Shown: in pieces, positions 49,576 to 58,323 of the stretch
Position numbering within the stretch: the first letter of the stretch is position 1
Layout: each line of letters starts with the position of its first letter
Program-made: the position numbers and the translations under genes
From: Acidimicrobiales bacterium
Lineage (GTDB): Bacteria > Actinomycetota > Acidimicrobiia > Acidimicrobiales > UBA8190
DNA: 59,253 nt
Assembly: GCA_031292675.1 (NCBI GenBank)
Contig: JARLGQ010000131.1
Location: 1 to 59,253, forward strand
Direction: 5' to 3'
Notes under the pieces: generated by a model
Seen by the model: only the letters and a program-made list of their open reading frames with translations
Told to the model about the DNA's origin: nothing
The model's database searches: none

Positions 49576-52083
49576 CTACTTGCGCCCGGTGCTCCGTCCC
49601 CGCGCCGCTCCGTGACGATGCGACGGCGTCGAAACCGAACTGCCCGTCAGCCCGGACGCCTGCACCTGGTTGCCCTCGGCCTGCAACGTCCGGCACGGCT
49701 CGCCGCGCAAGGAGCCGCACGTGGGCAGGGTCGACCTGCTCCGCACGCCGTTGACCCGGTTGACCACCAACGTCGAAGCGGCGATCCCGCCGATGCCGAC
49801 GGTCGCCGCCTGGCCGCTGTCGAGGGTGTCGAACTCCCACGACGGCCGGTCGCCACCGGGCGCCGAGATCACGATGCGCAGCTCGGTCCCGGGCCGGAAG
49901 GTGTGGGCGATCGGGTCCACGGGGATCCTCACCAGCCGATACGAGCTCGGCGACAGCGAGCCGGCCTGGCTCCCCAGGTAGGACGGAGAGGTGAACAGCG
50001 CGGTCGAGCCGGCGAGGTCCACCTGGTTCGAGCTCCGTAGGAACCCGGAGGTGACGTACTCCTCCTGGGAGGCCGCGGGCCGGGCCTCGGTGACGGTGAC
50101 CTGGTAGTCCTCGACCGGGGTGGCCGACTTGACCCACAGGTCCACGGTGGCGGGGCCCACGAACGTCGTGCTCTTGGTGAAGGGCGTGGTCTGGAAGGCC
50201 ACCCCGTCGGCCGCCGGTACCGTCGTCCAGTCCCACGGGGGATCAGCGGCCCAGGCGTTGCCACTGGGCAGGTCGTTCAAGGGTCTCACCGTCGGGTCCA
50301 AGAGGAGCGACGCGCTCCCCGACGCGCCCGGTGCCTTGGTGTTCAGTGATCCGCCCGTGCCGAAGTAATAGGTGAGGACCTTGCCTTTCGGCGGCCACTG
50401 GGTGAATCCGGCCGAGTAGGTGGACTGGGGGTCGCCGGCGCCGACCGGCCCGGCGCCGCTGTCGAAGAGGACCTCCACGCGTGGCGTCTTCTTGGCGAAG
50501 TCCGCCTGGGCCTTGGCCGGCGTCTTGGCGGCGGTGAAGCGGAAGGCCGGCAATGGTGCCTGGGCCGAGGTGCCCGAGCCGAAGCTGGAGAATTTGTCGA
50601 GGACCAAGTCGGCCAGGCCGCCGGGATCGGTGGGCACCTTGTCGGCCACGTAGACGTCGAGGAACTCGAACCAGCGACTGACGATTTGTGGATCGGTCGA
50701 GTCGATGTGGCCGCCGTTGACCATGTTGGCGTACACCCGGGTGGAGGTGGGCAGGGCGTTGAGCAGAGCCGGCCATTGCGGGCCGGTCTGCTCGTCCTCG
50801 AGCGCGCCCGACACGAACACCGGCACGGTGATGTGGGTCGCCCATCCGCTCATGGACCGGCGATCGAACAAGGTGGGATCCCGGCCCGGGCCCGTGCCCG
50901 GTGCCACCATCTGCGGCCCGACCAGGCTCGACAGGCTCTCGGACTGCCCGTGCAGGGCCTGGTTGGCGAGGCAGGTCGACGAGGAGCCGCCGCTGGCCGC
51001 CAGCTCGGCGTCGATCTGGTAATAGGTCCATCCCTGGCCGACGCCGGAGACCGGAGTCGAGGCCAAGGGCGCCAGCTGCCCACCGACGAGGGTCGCCGCC
51101 GCCTTGGCGTCGTCGATCCGTTGCCCGATCCAGCCGGCCGCGAACCCGTCGTTGTAGATGCCTCCCGGGTAGCCCGTCGAGAACAGGTCGTCGGTCGGGC
51201 TCATGGGGGCGATGGCGGCCAGGCCGGGGGGGTCGGTGCCCGCCGACGGGAGTTGGGAAAGACCCGAGTAGCTGATGCCCACCATGCCGACCTTGTGGTT
51301 CGCCACCCAATTCTGGTGGGCGACGATCTCGATGGCGTCATAGGCGTCGTAGTCCGACGGGTAGCCGAACAGGTCGTATGCGCCGCCCGAGCAACCGGTC
51401 CCGCGCATCTGCAGGCTCACCGTGGCGAAGCCCGCGACCCGCGCCACGACCGCGCCGACTTCCGTGGAGGAGTCGGGCAGGAGATTTGGGTCACCGCATC
51501 CCGTACACGACGTGCCGGTGGCCTGGGCCACGAGGTACGGGATCGGGTCGGTGGGCCCGGCGACGCCGTACCCCGAGTACTCGATCACGGTGGGGCACGG
51601 CGCAGTGGCGCCGCACGTTTTCCCATAGGGGTAACGGACGGTGGCGGCGAGTTGGATCCCGTCGCGCATGGTGAGGTAGTTGAGGCCCTGGTGCATCGGC
51701 TGGTCGGCGTAGAGGGCCGAGCCCGTGGCCGGGTTGCCCCCGGGGGCGAGCACCGCGAACGCGGGGGTCTGCTCCCCCGAGCTGGTGTCGTCCCACGAAT
51801 ATCCGGCCCCTGGAGCCAGGTCGCGGATGATCAACGAGCCGAGGGAGTCGGCGGTGCCGGGGTTGGCGGCGTTGACGACCGGGGAGCCGTTCTGCAAGAG
51901 GGTGACCGCGTCACCGGGTGTGGCGCCGGTCAGCCACGCCTCGTCGACCGAGCCGTTGCCCTGGAGCCCCGCTCCGCCCGATGCGGCTGCCGGTGGCACC
52001 CCGACGACCAGGGCCGGTCCCACCCCCAGACAAGCGACCAGCAGCCCGACCCCCCACGACGCTGACACACGACGGCTCCGCAT
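49576..52083 (-). CDS. Secreted CocE/X-Pro dipeptidyl-peptidase-type hydrolase
   Basis: 835 residues. The signal peptide (VGLLVACLGVGPALVVGVPPAAASG) exports it. The catalytic alpha/beta-hydrolase domain has Ser in VGMVGISYSGLSQLP, with Asp in VSGALEDEQTGPQW and His in MVNGGHIDST. QMRGTGCSGGAYDLFGYPSDYDAYDAIEI is the X-Pro/CocE loop. The C-terminal beta jelly-roll (VDLWVKSATPVEDYQVTVTEARP ... FRPGTELRIVISAPGGDRPSWEFDT) is the PepX_C type. Relatives cleave X-Pro peptides, cocaine-type esters or acyl groups. ATG 52083 lies behind GGGGG. It probably acts outside the cell; the tail is Arg/Gly-rich. Confidence 0.88.
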   Translation of the reverse strand: MRSRRVSASWGVGLLVACLGVGPALVVGVPPAAASGGAGLQGNGSVDEAWLTGATPGDAVTLLQNGSPVVNAANPGTADSLGSLIIRDLAPGAGYSWDDTSSGEQTPAFAVLAPGGNPATGSALYADQPMHQGLNYLTMRDGIQLAATVRYPYGKTCGATAPCPTVIEYSGYGVAGPTDPIPYLVAQATGTSCTGCGDPNLLPDSSTEVGAVVARVAGFATVSLQMRGTGCSGGAYDLFGYPSDYDAYDAIEIVAHQNWVANHKVGMVGISYSGLSQLPSAGTDPPGLAAIAPMSPTDDLFSTGYPGGIYNDGFAAGWIGQRIDDAKAAATLVGGQLAPLASTPVSGVGQGWTYYQIDAELAASGGSSSTCLANQALHGQSESLSSLVGPQMVAPGTGPGRDPTLFDRRSMSGWATHITVPVFVSGALEDEQTGPQWPALLNALPTSTRVYANMVNGGHIDSTDPQIVSRWFEFLDVYVADKVPTDPGGLADLVLDKFSSFGSGTSAQAPLPAFRFTAAKTPAKAQADFAKKTPRVEVLFDSGAGPVGAGDPQSTYSAGFTQWPPKGKVLTYYFGTGGSLNTKAPGASGSASLLLDPTVRPLNDLPSGNAWAADPPWDWTTVPAADGVAFQTTPFTKSTTFVGPATVDLWVKSATPVEDYQVTVTEARPAASQEEYVTSGFLRSSNQVDLAGSTALFTSPSYLGSQAGSLSPSSYRLVRIPVDPIAHTFRPGTELRIVISAPGGDRPSWEFDTLDSGQAATVGIGGIAASTLVVNRVNGVRSRSTLPTCGSLRGEPCRTLQAEGNQVQASGLTGSSVSTPSHRHGAARGRSTGRK

Positions 52084-52256
52084 GATCCCCCCGCTCCTCA
52101 GACTTCCGGCGCCCGGCCGCCGCCCGCATTTCCCCGCTAGGGGTAGATCATGCCATCGCGGGGGCATGCGGTGCCTGTGGGTGGGTCACGAGGCACCTGG
52201 CCATGGATAGGTCGGCGGTCGGTCGACAAGATCGCGCCCGTGACCAATGCACCCGT

Positions 52257-52292
52257 CTTGAATCAGATCAACCTTGAATCAGATCAACCTTG
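52257..52292. repeat. Two 16-bp tandem repeats
   Basis: CTTGAATCAGATCAAC occurs at 52257-52272 and 52273-52288, followed by a third CTTG. The repeats lie 25 bp past the end of the small SAP-like remnant. Confidence 0.9.
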
Positions 52293-52316
52293 TCGTCCGG
52301 GACAATCCGGTCGGGA

Positions 52317-52472
52317 TCATGAGCCACATCGAGAAGGAGAGCAGGAGCTGTCCTCCACAACCTCCTCCCGCACTGCCGTGAACCAGCGATCCACCGCCTT
52401 CTGGAGCTGCTCCTTGGACATCTTGGAACGGCCCCTGTCGCCACGCCGTCGGGCCCCCTCATAGAGCGGGTC
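52317..52472 (-). pseudogene. Fragment of a small SAP/Rho-N-like 'plasmid stabilisation' protein
   Basis: A minus-strand frame encodes DPLYEGARRRGDRGRSKMSKEQLQKAVDRWFTAVREEVVED, then stops at TGA 52317-52319. The LYExAxxRxxxGRSKMSKxxLxxAL pattern is that of small SAP- or Rho-N-like proteins often annotated as plasmid stabilisation proteins. Upstream the frame stays open but reads as basic junk with no ATG or GTG in a sensible place. An internal ATG at 52421 would give only 34 residues (MSKEQLQK...). It is probably a decayed gene; a short functional product cannot be excluded. Confidence 0.45.
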
Positions 52473-52657
52473 GCGGGTCCGGCCACCGGGACGCCGGTGC
52501 GACCTCAGCCCACCGCGCCCCCAGGAGACGTCCTCGGTCGAGGCGCGGCTCGACCTCTCCTGCCTCGACCGATCGAACCGGTACTCCCCGACCCGGTGCG
52601 GTCGAACACGAACATGGGCGTTGTCCGCCCTATGTCCATTTGGGTAGAACGGTGCCG

Positions 52658-53635
52658 ATGAACCCCCTGGAGAGAATCGTCCGCCGCGTCGACAGGTTTC
52701 AACAGCGGCACACCGTTCCCTCTTTCGTGTTCGGCGTCGTGAAGAAGTTCGGCGACGATTCTGCCGGCACCCTGGCCGCGCTCATCGCCTACTACGGGTT
52801 TCTGTCGGTGTTTCCTCTCCTTCTGGTCCTGACGACCCTTCTGGGGCTGTTCTTCGCGCACGACACCGCCCTGCAAAAACGCATCATCGACTCCGCCGTC
52901 GGCCAGTTCCCCATCGTCGGAAAGCAGCTCTCGGGCCCTCATGGGGTGAGCTCGTTGCGTGCGGGAAGCGTGTTCGGGCTCGTGATCGGCCTGCTCGGAC
53001 TGCTGTGGGGATCCCTCGGCGTGAGCCAGGCGGCCCAGCGGGCCATGGCCGAAGTGTGGAACGTGCCCGGGGTGATCCGCCCCGGCTTTCTGCCCCGCCT
53101 CGGGCGCAGCGCCGAGTTCCTGGTCCTCCTCGCCTTCGACGTGGTGCTGACCACGTTCCTGGTGGGACAGGCGACCATCGGGCACGGGCCGCTTTGGTCC
53201 CAGGTGCTGGCCGTTGCCGTCAGCCTGGCCGCCAACATGCTGTTCTACGTCATCGGATTCCGGATCCTCACGCCCAAGTCCATCAAGATCAATTGTCTCG
53301 TCCCCGGAGCACTCCTGGCGGGATTGGGGTGGACGGTCCTGCAGTATGCGGGCACGCTCCTCGTCGGGCACACCCTCCGGCACGCCAACGAGACCTATGG
53401 CTACTTCGGCAGTGTCATCGGCCTGATCTCGTTCCTGTACCTGGCAGCAGAGCTCACCGTCTACGCCGCCGAGGTGAACGTGGTCCGGGAGAGGCGCCTG
53501 TACCCGCGCAGCATCGTGCAACCTCCGCTCACCGCCGCCGACCAAGCCGTCCTCAGTGCCGTGGCCGAACAAGGAGCGCGGCGCCCCGAGCAGCGCGTGC
53601 GCGTGGAGTTCACTCCTCCGCAACAACTTGAATGA
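52658..53635 (+). CDS. YihY/virulence factor BrkB family inner membrane protein
   Basis: 325 residues with six hydrophobic segments. KKFGDDSAGTLAALIAYYGFLSVFPLLLVLTTLLGLFFAHD is the family opening. GSLGVSQAAQRAMAEVWNVP and ANETYGYFGSVIGLISFLYLAAELTVYAAEVNVV are diagnostic segments. The family is sometimes called RNase BN-like in old annotation, but its true function is unclear. ATG 52658 lies 7 nt behind TAGAAC (52645-52650), fitting a leaderless message. An MFS gene follows 69 bp later. Confidence 0.9.
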   Translation: MNPLERIVRRVDRFQQRHTVPSFVFGVVKKFGDDSAGTLAALIAYYGFLSVFPLLLVLTTLLGLFFAHDTALQKRIIDSAVGQFPIVGKQLSGPHGVSSLRAGSVFGLVIGLLGLLWGSLGVSQAAQRAMAEVWNVPGVIRPGFLPRLGRSAEFLVLLAFDVVLTTFLVGQATIGHGPLWSQVLAVAVSLAANMLFYVIGFRILTPKSIKINCLVPGALLAGLGWTVLQYAGTLLVGHTLRHANETYGYFGSVIGLISFLYLAAELTVYAAEVNVVRERRLYPRSIVQPPLTAADQAVLSAVAEQGARRPEQRVRVEFTPPQQLE

Positions 53636-53704
53636 GGCAGCAGCGCTCTCGTCGAAGCCCCTTCGCCGAGGCCGCGGCGTTGGCACCCGCTCTACTATGC
53701 GGGA

Positions 53705-55012
53705 GTGCCGTCACCGACAGAGGGGCCCGAGATCGGGACCCCTTCCATCGAGGAGATCGAGGACGCAGTCGTCGACGGCGATCGGCCCCTGTCGTCGGGG
53801 ACGGCCATCTCCGCTCTCCGGCACCGCACCTTTCGCACCGTGTTCTTCGGTGCCTTTGCCTCGAACATCGGCACCTGGATGCAAAACGTCGTCCTGGGCG
53901 CCTACGCGTTCGACATCACCCATTCGAGCACCTTCGTCGGGGTGGTCATCTTCGCCCAACTCGGCCCGGCACTCCTGCTCGCCATGGTGGGGGGCCTCAT
54001 CGCCGACAAGGTGGACCGCAAGAAATTCCTGATCGTCCTCTCCCTCGAACAGCTGATCTTCTCCCTGGCTCTGGCCTGGGTCGTACGGGCCCAGTCGCCG
54101 TCGCACGTGGTCCTGGTCCTGATGGTGGTGGCGGTCGGCATCGGCAGCGCCATGTTCGGCCCCGCCTACTCGGCCATCCTCCCCGGCCTGGTGAGTCGCG
54201 CCGACCTGCCCGGCGCCATCTCGCTCAACTCGGCCCAGATGAACGCGTCGCGCGTCATCGGGCCCGTCATCGGTGGTGTGACCTATCACCTGGTCGGGCC
54301 CGCCTGGGTCTTCGCCGGGAATGCCGCCACCTACCTCTTCGTCGTCGCCGCCCTGATGGCCGTGTCCCTCCCGGCCACACCCCGGGCGACGCCACACGCC
54401 AGTACGTGGCGCGAGCTGACGGCTGGCATCGCCACGGCCCGCCAGGACCGCGTGGTGCGACGCTGCCTGGTCACCGTGTTCGTGTTCTCGCTCCTGGCGC
54501 TGGCCTTCATCGGCCAGATGCCTGTGGTGGCGGCCCACAACCTGGGGATCGACCCCAAGTCGGCCACCTACGGCCTTCTCTACGCGTGCTTCGGCACCGG
54601 TGCCCTCATGGGCGCCATCTCCATCGGCACCGTGTTCGCCCGGACCTCCAAGCCGACCATCGTGCGCGTCTGCCTGGTCTGCTACTCGGTGGCGCTCACC
54701 GTGTTCGCCCTCCTGCGGGCCGCGCTGCCGGCCTATTTCGTGGTGGCCGTCGTGGGGGTGTTCTACTTCGCCTTCATCACCGCCCTGAACACGGCGCTGC
54801 AGACCCGGTTGGACGATGCCGTGCGCGGACGGGTCATGGCGCTGTGGATCATGGGGTTCGGAGGCACGGTGGCGCTGGGGAACCTCATCATCGGCCCGGT
54901 CGTGGCTGTCGTCGGCATCACCCCGGTTCTGCTCTTCGGTGCCGGTGTCGCACTCCTCTTGGCCTGGTACGCCGACGTCGGTGTGCGCGACGGCGTCGTG
55001 ACGCTCGCCTAG
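53705..55012 (+). CDS. MFS transporter (MFS_3/EntS-like exporter)
   Basis: 435 residues with about 12 membrane segments. The N-terminus FRTVFFGAFASNIGTWMQNVVLGAYAFDITHSSTFVGVVIFAQLGPALLLAMVGGLIADKVDRKKFLI contains the MFS_3 hallmark (SNIGTWMQ) and the G-x-x-ADKxDRKK loop. GSAMFGPAYSAILPGLVSRADLPGAISLNSAQMNASRVIGPVIGG is the EntS-like central motif. It is probably a proton-driven exporter. GTG 53705 sits 6 nt behind TACTAT (53693-53698). The substrate is unknown. Confidence 0.9.
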   Translation: MPSPTEGPEIGTPSIEEIEDAVVDGDRPLSSGTAISALRHRTFRTVFFGAFASNIGTWMQNVVLGAYAFDITHSSTFVGVVIFAQLGPALLLAMVGGLIADKVDRKKFLIVLSLEQLIFSLALAWVVRAQSPSHVVLVLMVVAVGIGSAMFGPAYSAILPGLVSRADLPGAISLNSAQMNASRVIGPVIGGVTYHLVGPAWVFAGNAATYLFVVAALMAVSLPATPRATPHASTWRELTAGIATARQDRVVRRCLVTVFVFSLLALAFIGQMPVVAAHNLGIDPKSATYGLLYACFGTGALMGAISIGTVFARTSKPTIVRVCLVCYSVALTVFALLRAALPAYFVVAVVGVFYFAFITALNTALQTRLDDAVRGRVMALWIMGFGGTVALGNLIIGPVVAVVGITPVLLFGAGVALLLAWYADVGVRDGVVTLA

Positions 55013-55032
55013 CGGGGCTGGGCCCGCCAGGC
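55007..55032. terminator. Hairpin between convergent MFS genes
   Basis: GCCTAGCGGG and CCCGCCAGGC pair over ten positions with one A-C mismatch and a 6-nt loop. The stem includes the TAG stop of the rightward MFS gene and lies just before the end of the leftward one. It is a plausible bidirectional terminator, without a T run. Confidence 0.45.
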
Positions 55033-55034
55033 AG

Positions 55035-56588
55035 TCACGCCACGGACTCGACCGCCTCCACCAGTTCCAGTTCGACCGGCGCCGCACGCCGTGGCCCTCC
55101 GCCTTCCCCCGCCAGGGCACCGACCGGCTGGTCTTCTGCCTGGTCACGTGACGCCCGCACGAGCAACCCGGCCACCACCGCGGCCCCGGCGAGCAGCACC
55201 GCGCTGACGGTGAAGGCCGTCGTGTACCCGTGCACCGCCGCGCTCTGCACCGCCGCCGCGCTCTTGGCGTGCCCGGCCAGGTAGGTCGTGGCCGCGGACG
55301 CGGCCACCGTGTTGAGCAGGGCGGTCCCGAGCGAGCCCCCCACTTGTTGCGTGGTGTTGACGAGCGCGCTGGCCACCCCGGCGTCCTTGGGCTCCACGCC
55401 GATCAGGGCCGTGCTGCTCAGGGGGACGAAGGCCATCCCCATGCCCAGGCTCACGAGGATCTCGGGCGGCAGGACGTGGGCGAGGTACGAGCTGGCCGGG
55501 GTCAACCCCGTGAACCACGCCAGGCCGCCGCCCGCCAGGACCAGCCCGGCGGTCATGAGGGCCCGGGGACCGGTGCGAGGCAGGAGACGGCTGGCCAAGC
55601 CGGCGCCGATGATGATCCCGCCCGAGAAGGGCAGGAAGGCGAAGCCGGTCTTGAGCGCCGAGTAGTGCAGCGTTCCCTGGAAGAAGTACGTCAGGAACAG
55701 GAAGGTCCCCAGCATGGCGCTTCCGACCAGCAGTGAGGAGAGATACGAGCCGCCCCGGTTGCGGTCGAGGACCACGCGCAGCGGGAGGAGGGGGTGCTCG
55801 GTGCGCAGCTCGACGGCGACGAACGCGGCCATGAGCACGGCCGCGCCCACCAGCAACGCGACGGTGAAAGGGGCCGCCCAGCCGTGGGTGCCGGCCACCG
55901 TGAAGCCGTACACGAGGAGGAAGAGCGCGCCGGTGACCGTCACCGCTCCCGGCAGGTCGTAGCTCCCCCTCGACTCGCCGCGGCTCTCCCGGATCACCCG
56001 GCTCGCCGCCACCGCCGCCACCAGGGCGATGGGCACGTTGATGAGCAGGGTCCAACGCCACGACGCCAGCTGCGTCAGGGTCCCACCCAGGACGAGGCCG
56101 ATGGCCGCTCCCCCGCCGGCGATGGCGCCGTACACGCCGAAGGCCCGCGCACGCTCACGAGGCTCGGTGAACGTGACGGTGAGCAGGGACAGTGCCGCCG
56201 GGGCCATCACCGCGGCCAGCGCTCCCTGCAGGGCCCGCGCCCCGAACAACATGGCCGAGTCCTGGGCCAGGCCGCCGAGGGCCGAGGCCGCGCCGAAGCC
56301 GAGCAGCCCGATGATGAACATGCGGCGCCGGCCGAGATAGTCGGCGATCCGACCGCCGAGCAACAGCAAGCTGCCGAAGGCCAACGTGTACGCGCTCATC
56401 ACCCATTGGCGGTTGGCGATCGAGATGTGCAGGGCTCGCTGGGCCGACGGCAGGGCCACGATCACCACCGAGGCGTCGAGCACGATCATGAGCTGGGCCA
56501 CGGCGATGACCGCCAGTGACCAGTACCGCTTGGGGTCCGGTGCTTGAGTCTGTCCTGCCGCTGTCGGCGCCGTGTCGGTCGTGGTCAT
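55035..56588 (-). CDS. MFS drug exporter, DHA2 (EmrB/QacA) type
   Basis: 517 residues with 14 predicted membrane segments. YWSLAVIAVAQLMIVLDASVVIVALPSAQRAL carries the DHA2 first-helix motif (LDxxVVxVALP). GGRIADYLGRRRMFIIGL is motif A and GVYGAIAGGGAAIGLVLGGTLTQ resembles the antiporter motif C. It probably expels cationic drugs or dyes in exchange for protons. ATG 56588 has GGAAGG upstream. It is divergent from a TetR gene, and its promoter spacer is filled by a perfect palindrome, so it is the likely target of that repressor. Confidence 0.93.
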   Translation of the reverse strand: MTTTDTAPTAAGQTQAPDPKRYWSLAVIAVAQLMIVLDASVVIVALPSAQRALHISIANRQWVMSAYTLAFGSLLLLGGRIADYLGRRRMFIIGLLGFGAASALGGLAQDSAMLFGARALQGALAAVMAPAALSLLTVTFTEPRERARAFGVYGAIAGGGAAIGLVLGGTLTQLASWRWTLLINVPIALVAAVAASRVIRESRGESRGSYDLPGAVTVTGALFLLVYGFTVAGTHGWAAPFTVALLVGAAVLMAAFVAVELRTEHPLLPLRVVLDRNRGGSYLSSLLVGSAMLGTFLFLTYFFQGTLHYSALKTGFAFLPFSGGIIIGAGLASRLLPRTGPRALMTAGLVLAGGGLAWFTGLTPASSYLAHVLPPEILVSLGMGMAFVPLSSTALIGVEPKDAGVASALVNTTQQVGGSLGTALLNTVAASAATTYLAGHAKSAAAVQSAAVHGYTTAFTVSAVLLAGAAVVAGLLVRASRDQAEDQPVGALAGEGGGPRRAAPVELELVEAVESVA

Positions 56589-56677
56589 GGGGCACCTTCC
56601 TTCTGGTGGTCGTGGGCGAGCGATCCGGTCCCGTCCGCCCCCGGGTCCTGGCCTTCGGGGTCCCGGGGGGATATAAT

Positions 56678-56734
56678 CGGAGCGAAGGTTCCGGTTTCAG
56701 AGATACTATACGGAACGTGCGTTCCGTTTGTCAA
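56678..56734. promoter_or_regulatory. Divergent tetR/exporter promoter with two operators
   Basis: Read leftwards: TTGACA (56734-56729), an 18-nt spacer and TATAGT (56710-56705) form a strong exporter promoter. The palindrome CGGAACG-TG-CGTTCCG (56711-56726) fills the spacer. A second site, CGGAGCGAAGGTTCCG (56678-56693), matches it at 12 of 16 positions with centres 33 bp apart, about three helical turns. A TATAAT at 56672-56677 and a TACTAT at 56704-56709 are possible -10 boxes for tetR. Confidence 0.8.
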
Positions 56735-56757
56735 CCGGATGTTGGGGGCCCAACGTC

Positions 56758-57411
56758 ATGACGACCAAGGCACAGACCGCCCCGGGCAACAGTGCAGAGG
56801 CGTCCGAGGTCACCAGCGACGACACTTACCCCGAACGCGCCGGGTGCAGGCCCATGCGGGCCGACGCCGTGAAGAACCGTCAGCGCATCCTCGACGCCGC
56901 CGAGGAGATCTTCGCCACCGAAGGATTGGCGGTCCCGATCGACGCCGTGGCCGAGCGGGCCGGGGTAGGGGTCGGGACCCTGTACCGCCACTTCCCCACC
57001 AAAGAAGCGCTGTTCGAGGCGATCGTCACCGCCCGGCTCGAGTACCTCCTGGAGCTGGCCAGAGCACACGCGGGCGCAGCAGATCCCGGAGGCGCCCTCT
57101 TCGCCTTCCTGGGCGAATTCGCCCAACAGGCGTCAGCCAAGCACGACCTCTTCGACGCTCTGAGCTCGGCCGGGATCGACATCAAGTCGACCTGTTCGGA
57201 GATGGTCGACGAGATGAAGCGGAGCATCGACGTGCTCGTGCAACGAGCGGTGGTGGCGCGATCGGTCCGCAGCGACGTCTCGACCGACGAGATGATCGGG
57301 CTGGTCGTCGGCGTGTGCCGCGGCGGCGGCCACAGCGGGTACGACGACGCCACCGTGCAGCGCATGGTGGGGATCGTGTGCGACGGGCTCCGACCGCCGG
57401 GCAGCACGTAG
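56758..57411 (+). CDS. TetR family transcriptional repressor
   Basis: 217 residues. KNRQRILDAAEEIFATEGLAVPIDAVAERAGVGVGTLYRHFPTKEALFEAIV is a classical TetR DNA-binding domain with recognition helix VGVGTLYRHF. The C-terminal domain (FDALSSAGIDIKSTCSEMVDEMKRSIDVLVQRAVV) is of the ligand-binding all-helical type. ATG 56758 is used; a GTTGGG-GG-CCCAAC palindrome at 56741-56754 sits over the ribosome site. ATG 56854 is an alternative start just before the helix-turn-helix. It is divergent from the DHA2 exporter, with two operator-like palindromes between them. Confidence 0.92.
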   Translation: MTTKAQTAPGNSAEASEVTSDDTYPERAGCRPMRADAVKNRQRILDAAEEIFATEGLAVPIDAVAERAGVGVGTLYRHFPTKEALFEAIVTARLEYLLELARAHAGAADPGGALFAFLGEFAQQASAKHDLFDALSSAGIDIKSTCSEMVDEMKRSIDVLVQRAVVARSVRSDVSTDEMIGLVVGVCRGGGHSGYDDATVQRMVGIVCDGLRPPGST

Positions 57412-57462
57412 GACGGACCACGGGGCGAAGCGGCTGTCCCTCGGCTGCGCCATGATGCAGCG

Positions 57463-58296
57463 ATGCCAGAAGTCCGATTGCCCGGAGCGACCATCGCCTA
57501 CGACGTGTTCGGGCCCGCCCGGGGTGAGCCCGTCGTGCTCGTGTGCGGGCTCAGCCAGCCGGCGCTCGGCTGGCACTTCGCCATGATGCCGGCGCTCACC
57601 GAAGCCGGGTACCAGGTCGTGACCTTCGACAACCGCGGGGTGGCCCCGTCGTCGGCTCCTCCCGCTCCCTACACCGTCGACGAGATGGTCGACGACACCA
57701 TCGGCCTGCTCGACCACCTCGGGCTCGAGGCCGTGCACATCGTGGGCTACTCGATGGGTGGGTGGATCGCGGAGACCCTGGCCTTCCGGAGTCCCGAGCG
57801 CGTGCGGTCCGCGGTCTTCATCGGCAGTTGCAATGTCGGGACATCGTGGGAGAAGGCCATCACCACCGTGGAGCGGGACCTGGCGAGACTCGACAACGAG
57901 CTGCCCAAGTGGTTCAACGCCGTGGAGACGATGCGCTACCTGCCCAACCACGAGCTGCAACAGGACGAGGTCGTGGACCAGTGGCTGGCGCTGATCGGCG
58001 ACATGGAGCCGTGGACCAACCCCGGTCGACTGGGCCAGTACGAAGCGGCCCTCGCCTGGTCACTCGACGTGCAACGGACTCGGCGGTGGCCGGAGTTGTC
58101 GAGGCCGTGCCTGGTGCTCTCCTTCGAACACGACGTGGACTCCCCGCCGGCGCGGGCGCGCCAGGCCGCCGACACCATCCCCGGCGCCCAATTCGTCGAG
58201 TTGGCGGGAGCGAGCCATCTGGGCGTGTTCACGCACTCCGCCGAGGTGTCGGAAGCCGTCGTGCGCTTCTTGGCCGGATCCGCTCGGGCAGGTTGA
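57463..58296 (+). CDS. Alpha/beta hydrolase
   Basis: 277 residues. VVLVCGLSQPALGWHFAMMPAL is the oxyanion region, FDNRGVAPSSAP the second strand loop, VGYSMGGW the nucleophile elbow (Ser about 98), EHDVDSP the acid region and GASHLGVFTH the His. The triad is complete for an esterase, lactonase or haloperoxidase-like reaction. CATGAT (57451-57456) lies 6 nt before the ATG. It lies 51 bp behind the tetR stop, and co-transcription is possible. Substrate unknown. Confidence 0.9.
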   Translation: MPEVRLPGATIAYDVFGPARGEPVVLVCGLSQPALGWHFAMMPALTEAGYQVVTFDNRGVAPSSAPPAPYTVDEMVDDTIGLLDHLGLEAVHIVGYSMGGWIAETLAFRSPERVRSAVFIGSCNVGTSWEKAITTVERDLARLDNELPKWFNAVETMRYLPNHELQQDEVVDQWLALIGDMEPWTNPGRLGQYEAALAWSLDVQRTRRWPELSRPCLVLSFEHDVDSPPARARQAADTIPGAQFVELAGASHLGVFTHSAEVSEAVVRFLAGSARAG

Positions 58297-58323
58297 CGCG
58301 TCTCGGGCGAGCGCGGCCCGGGG

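Noticed and set aside
52640-52657. TTG start adding six residues to the YihY-like protein
   Set aside because: ATG 52658 lies 7 nt behind a TAGAAC -10-like box and starts the family sequence; the extension overlaps that promoter.
53711-55147. 478-codon minus-strand frame opposite the MFS gene
   Set aside because: His/Gly/Asp-rich shadow of transmembrane codons, with no plausible start or domain.
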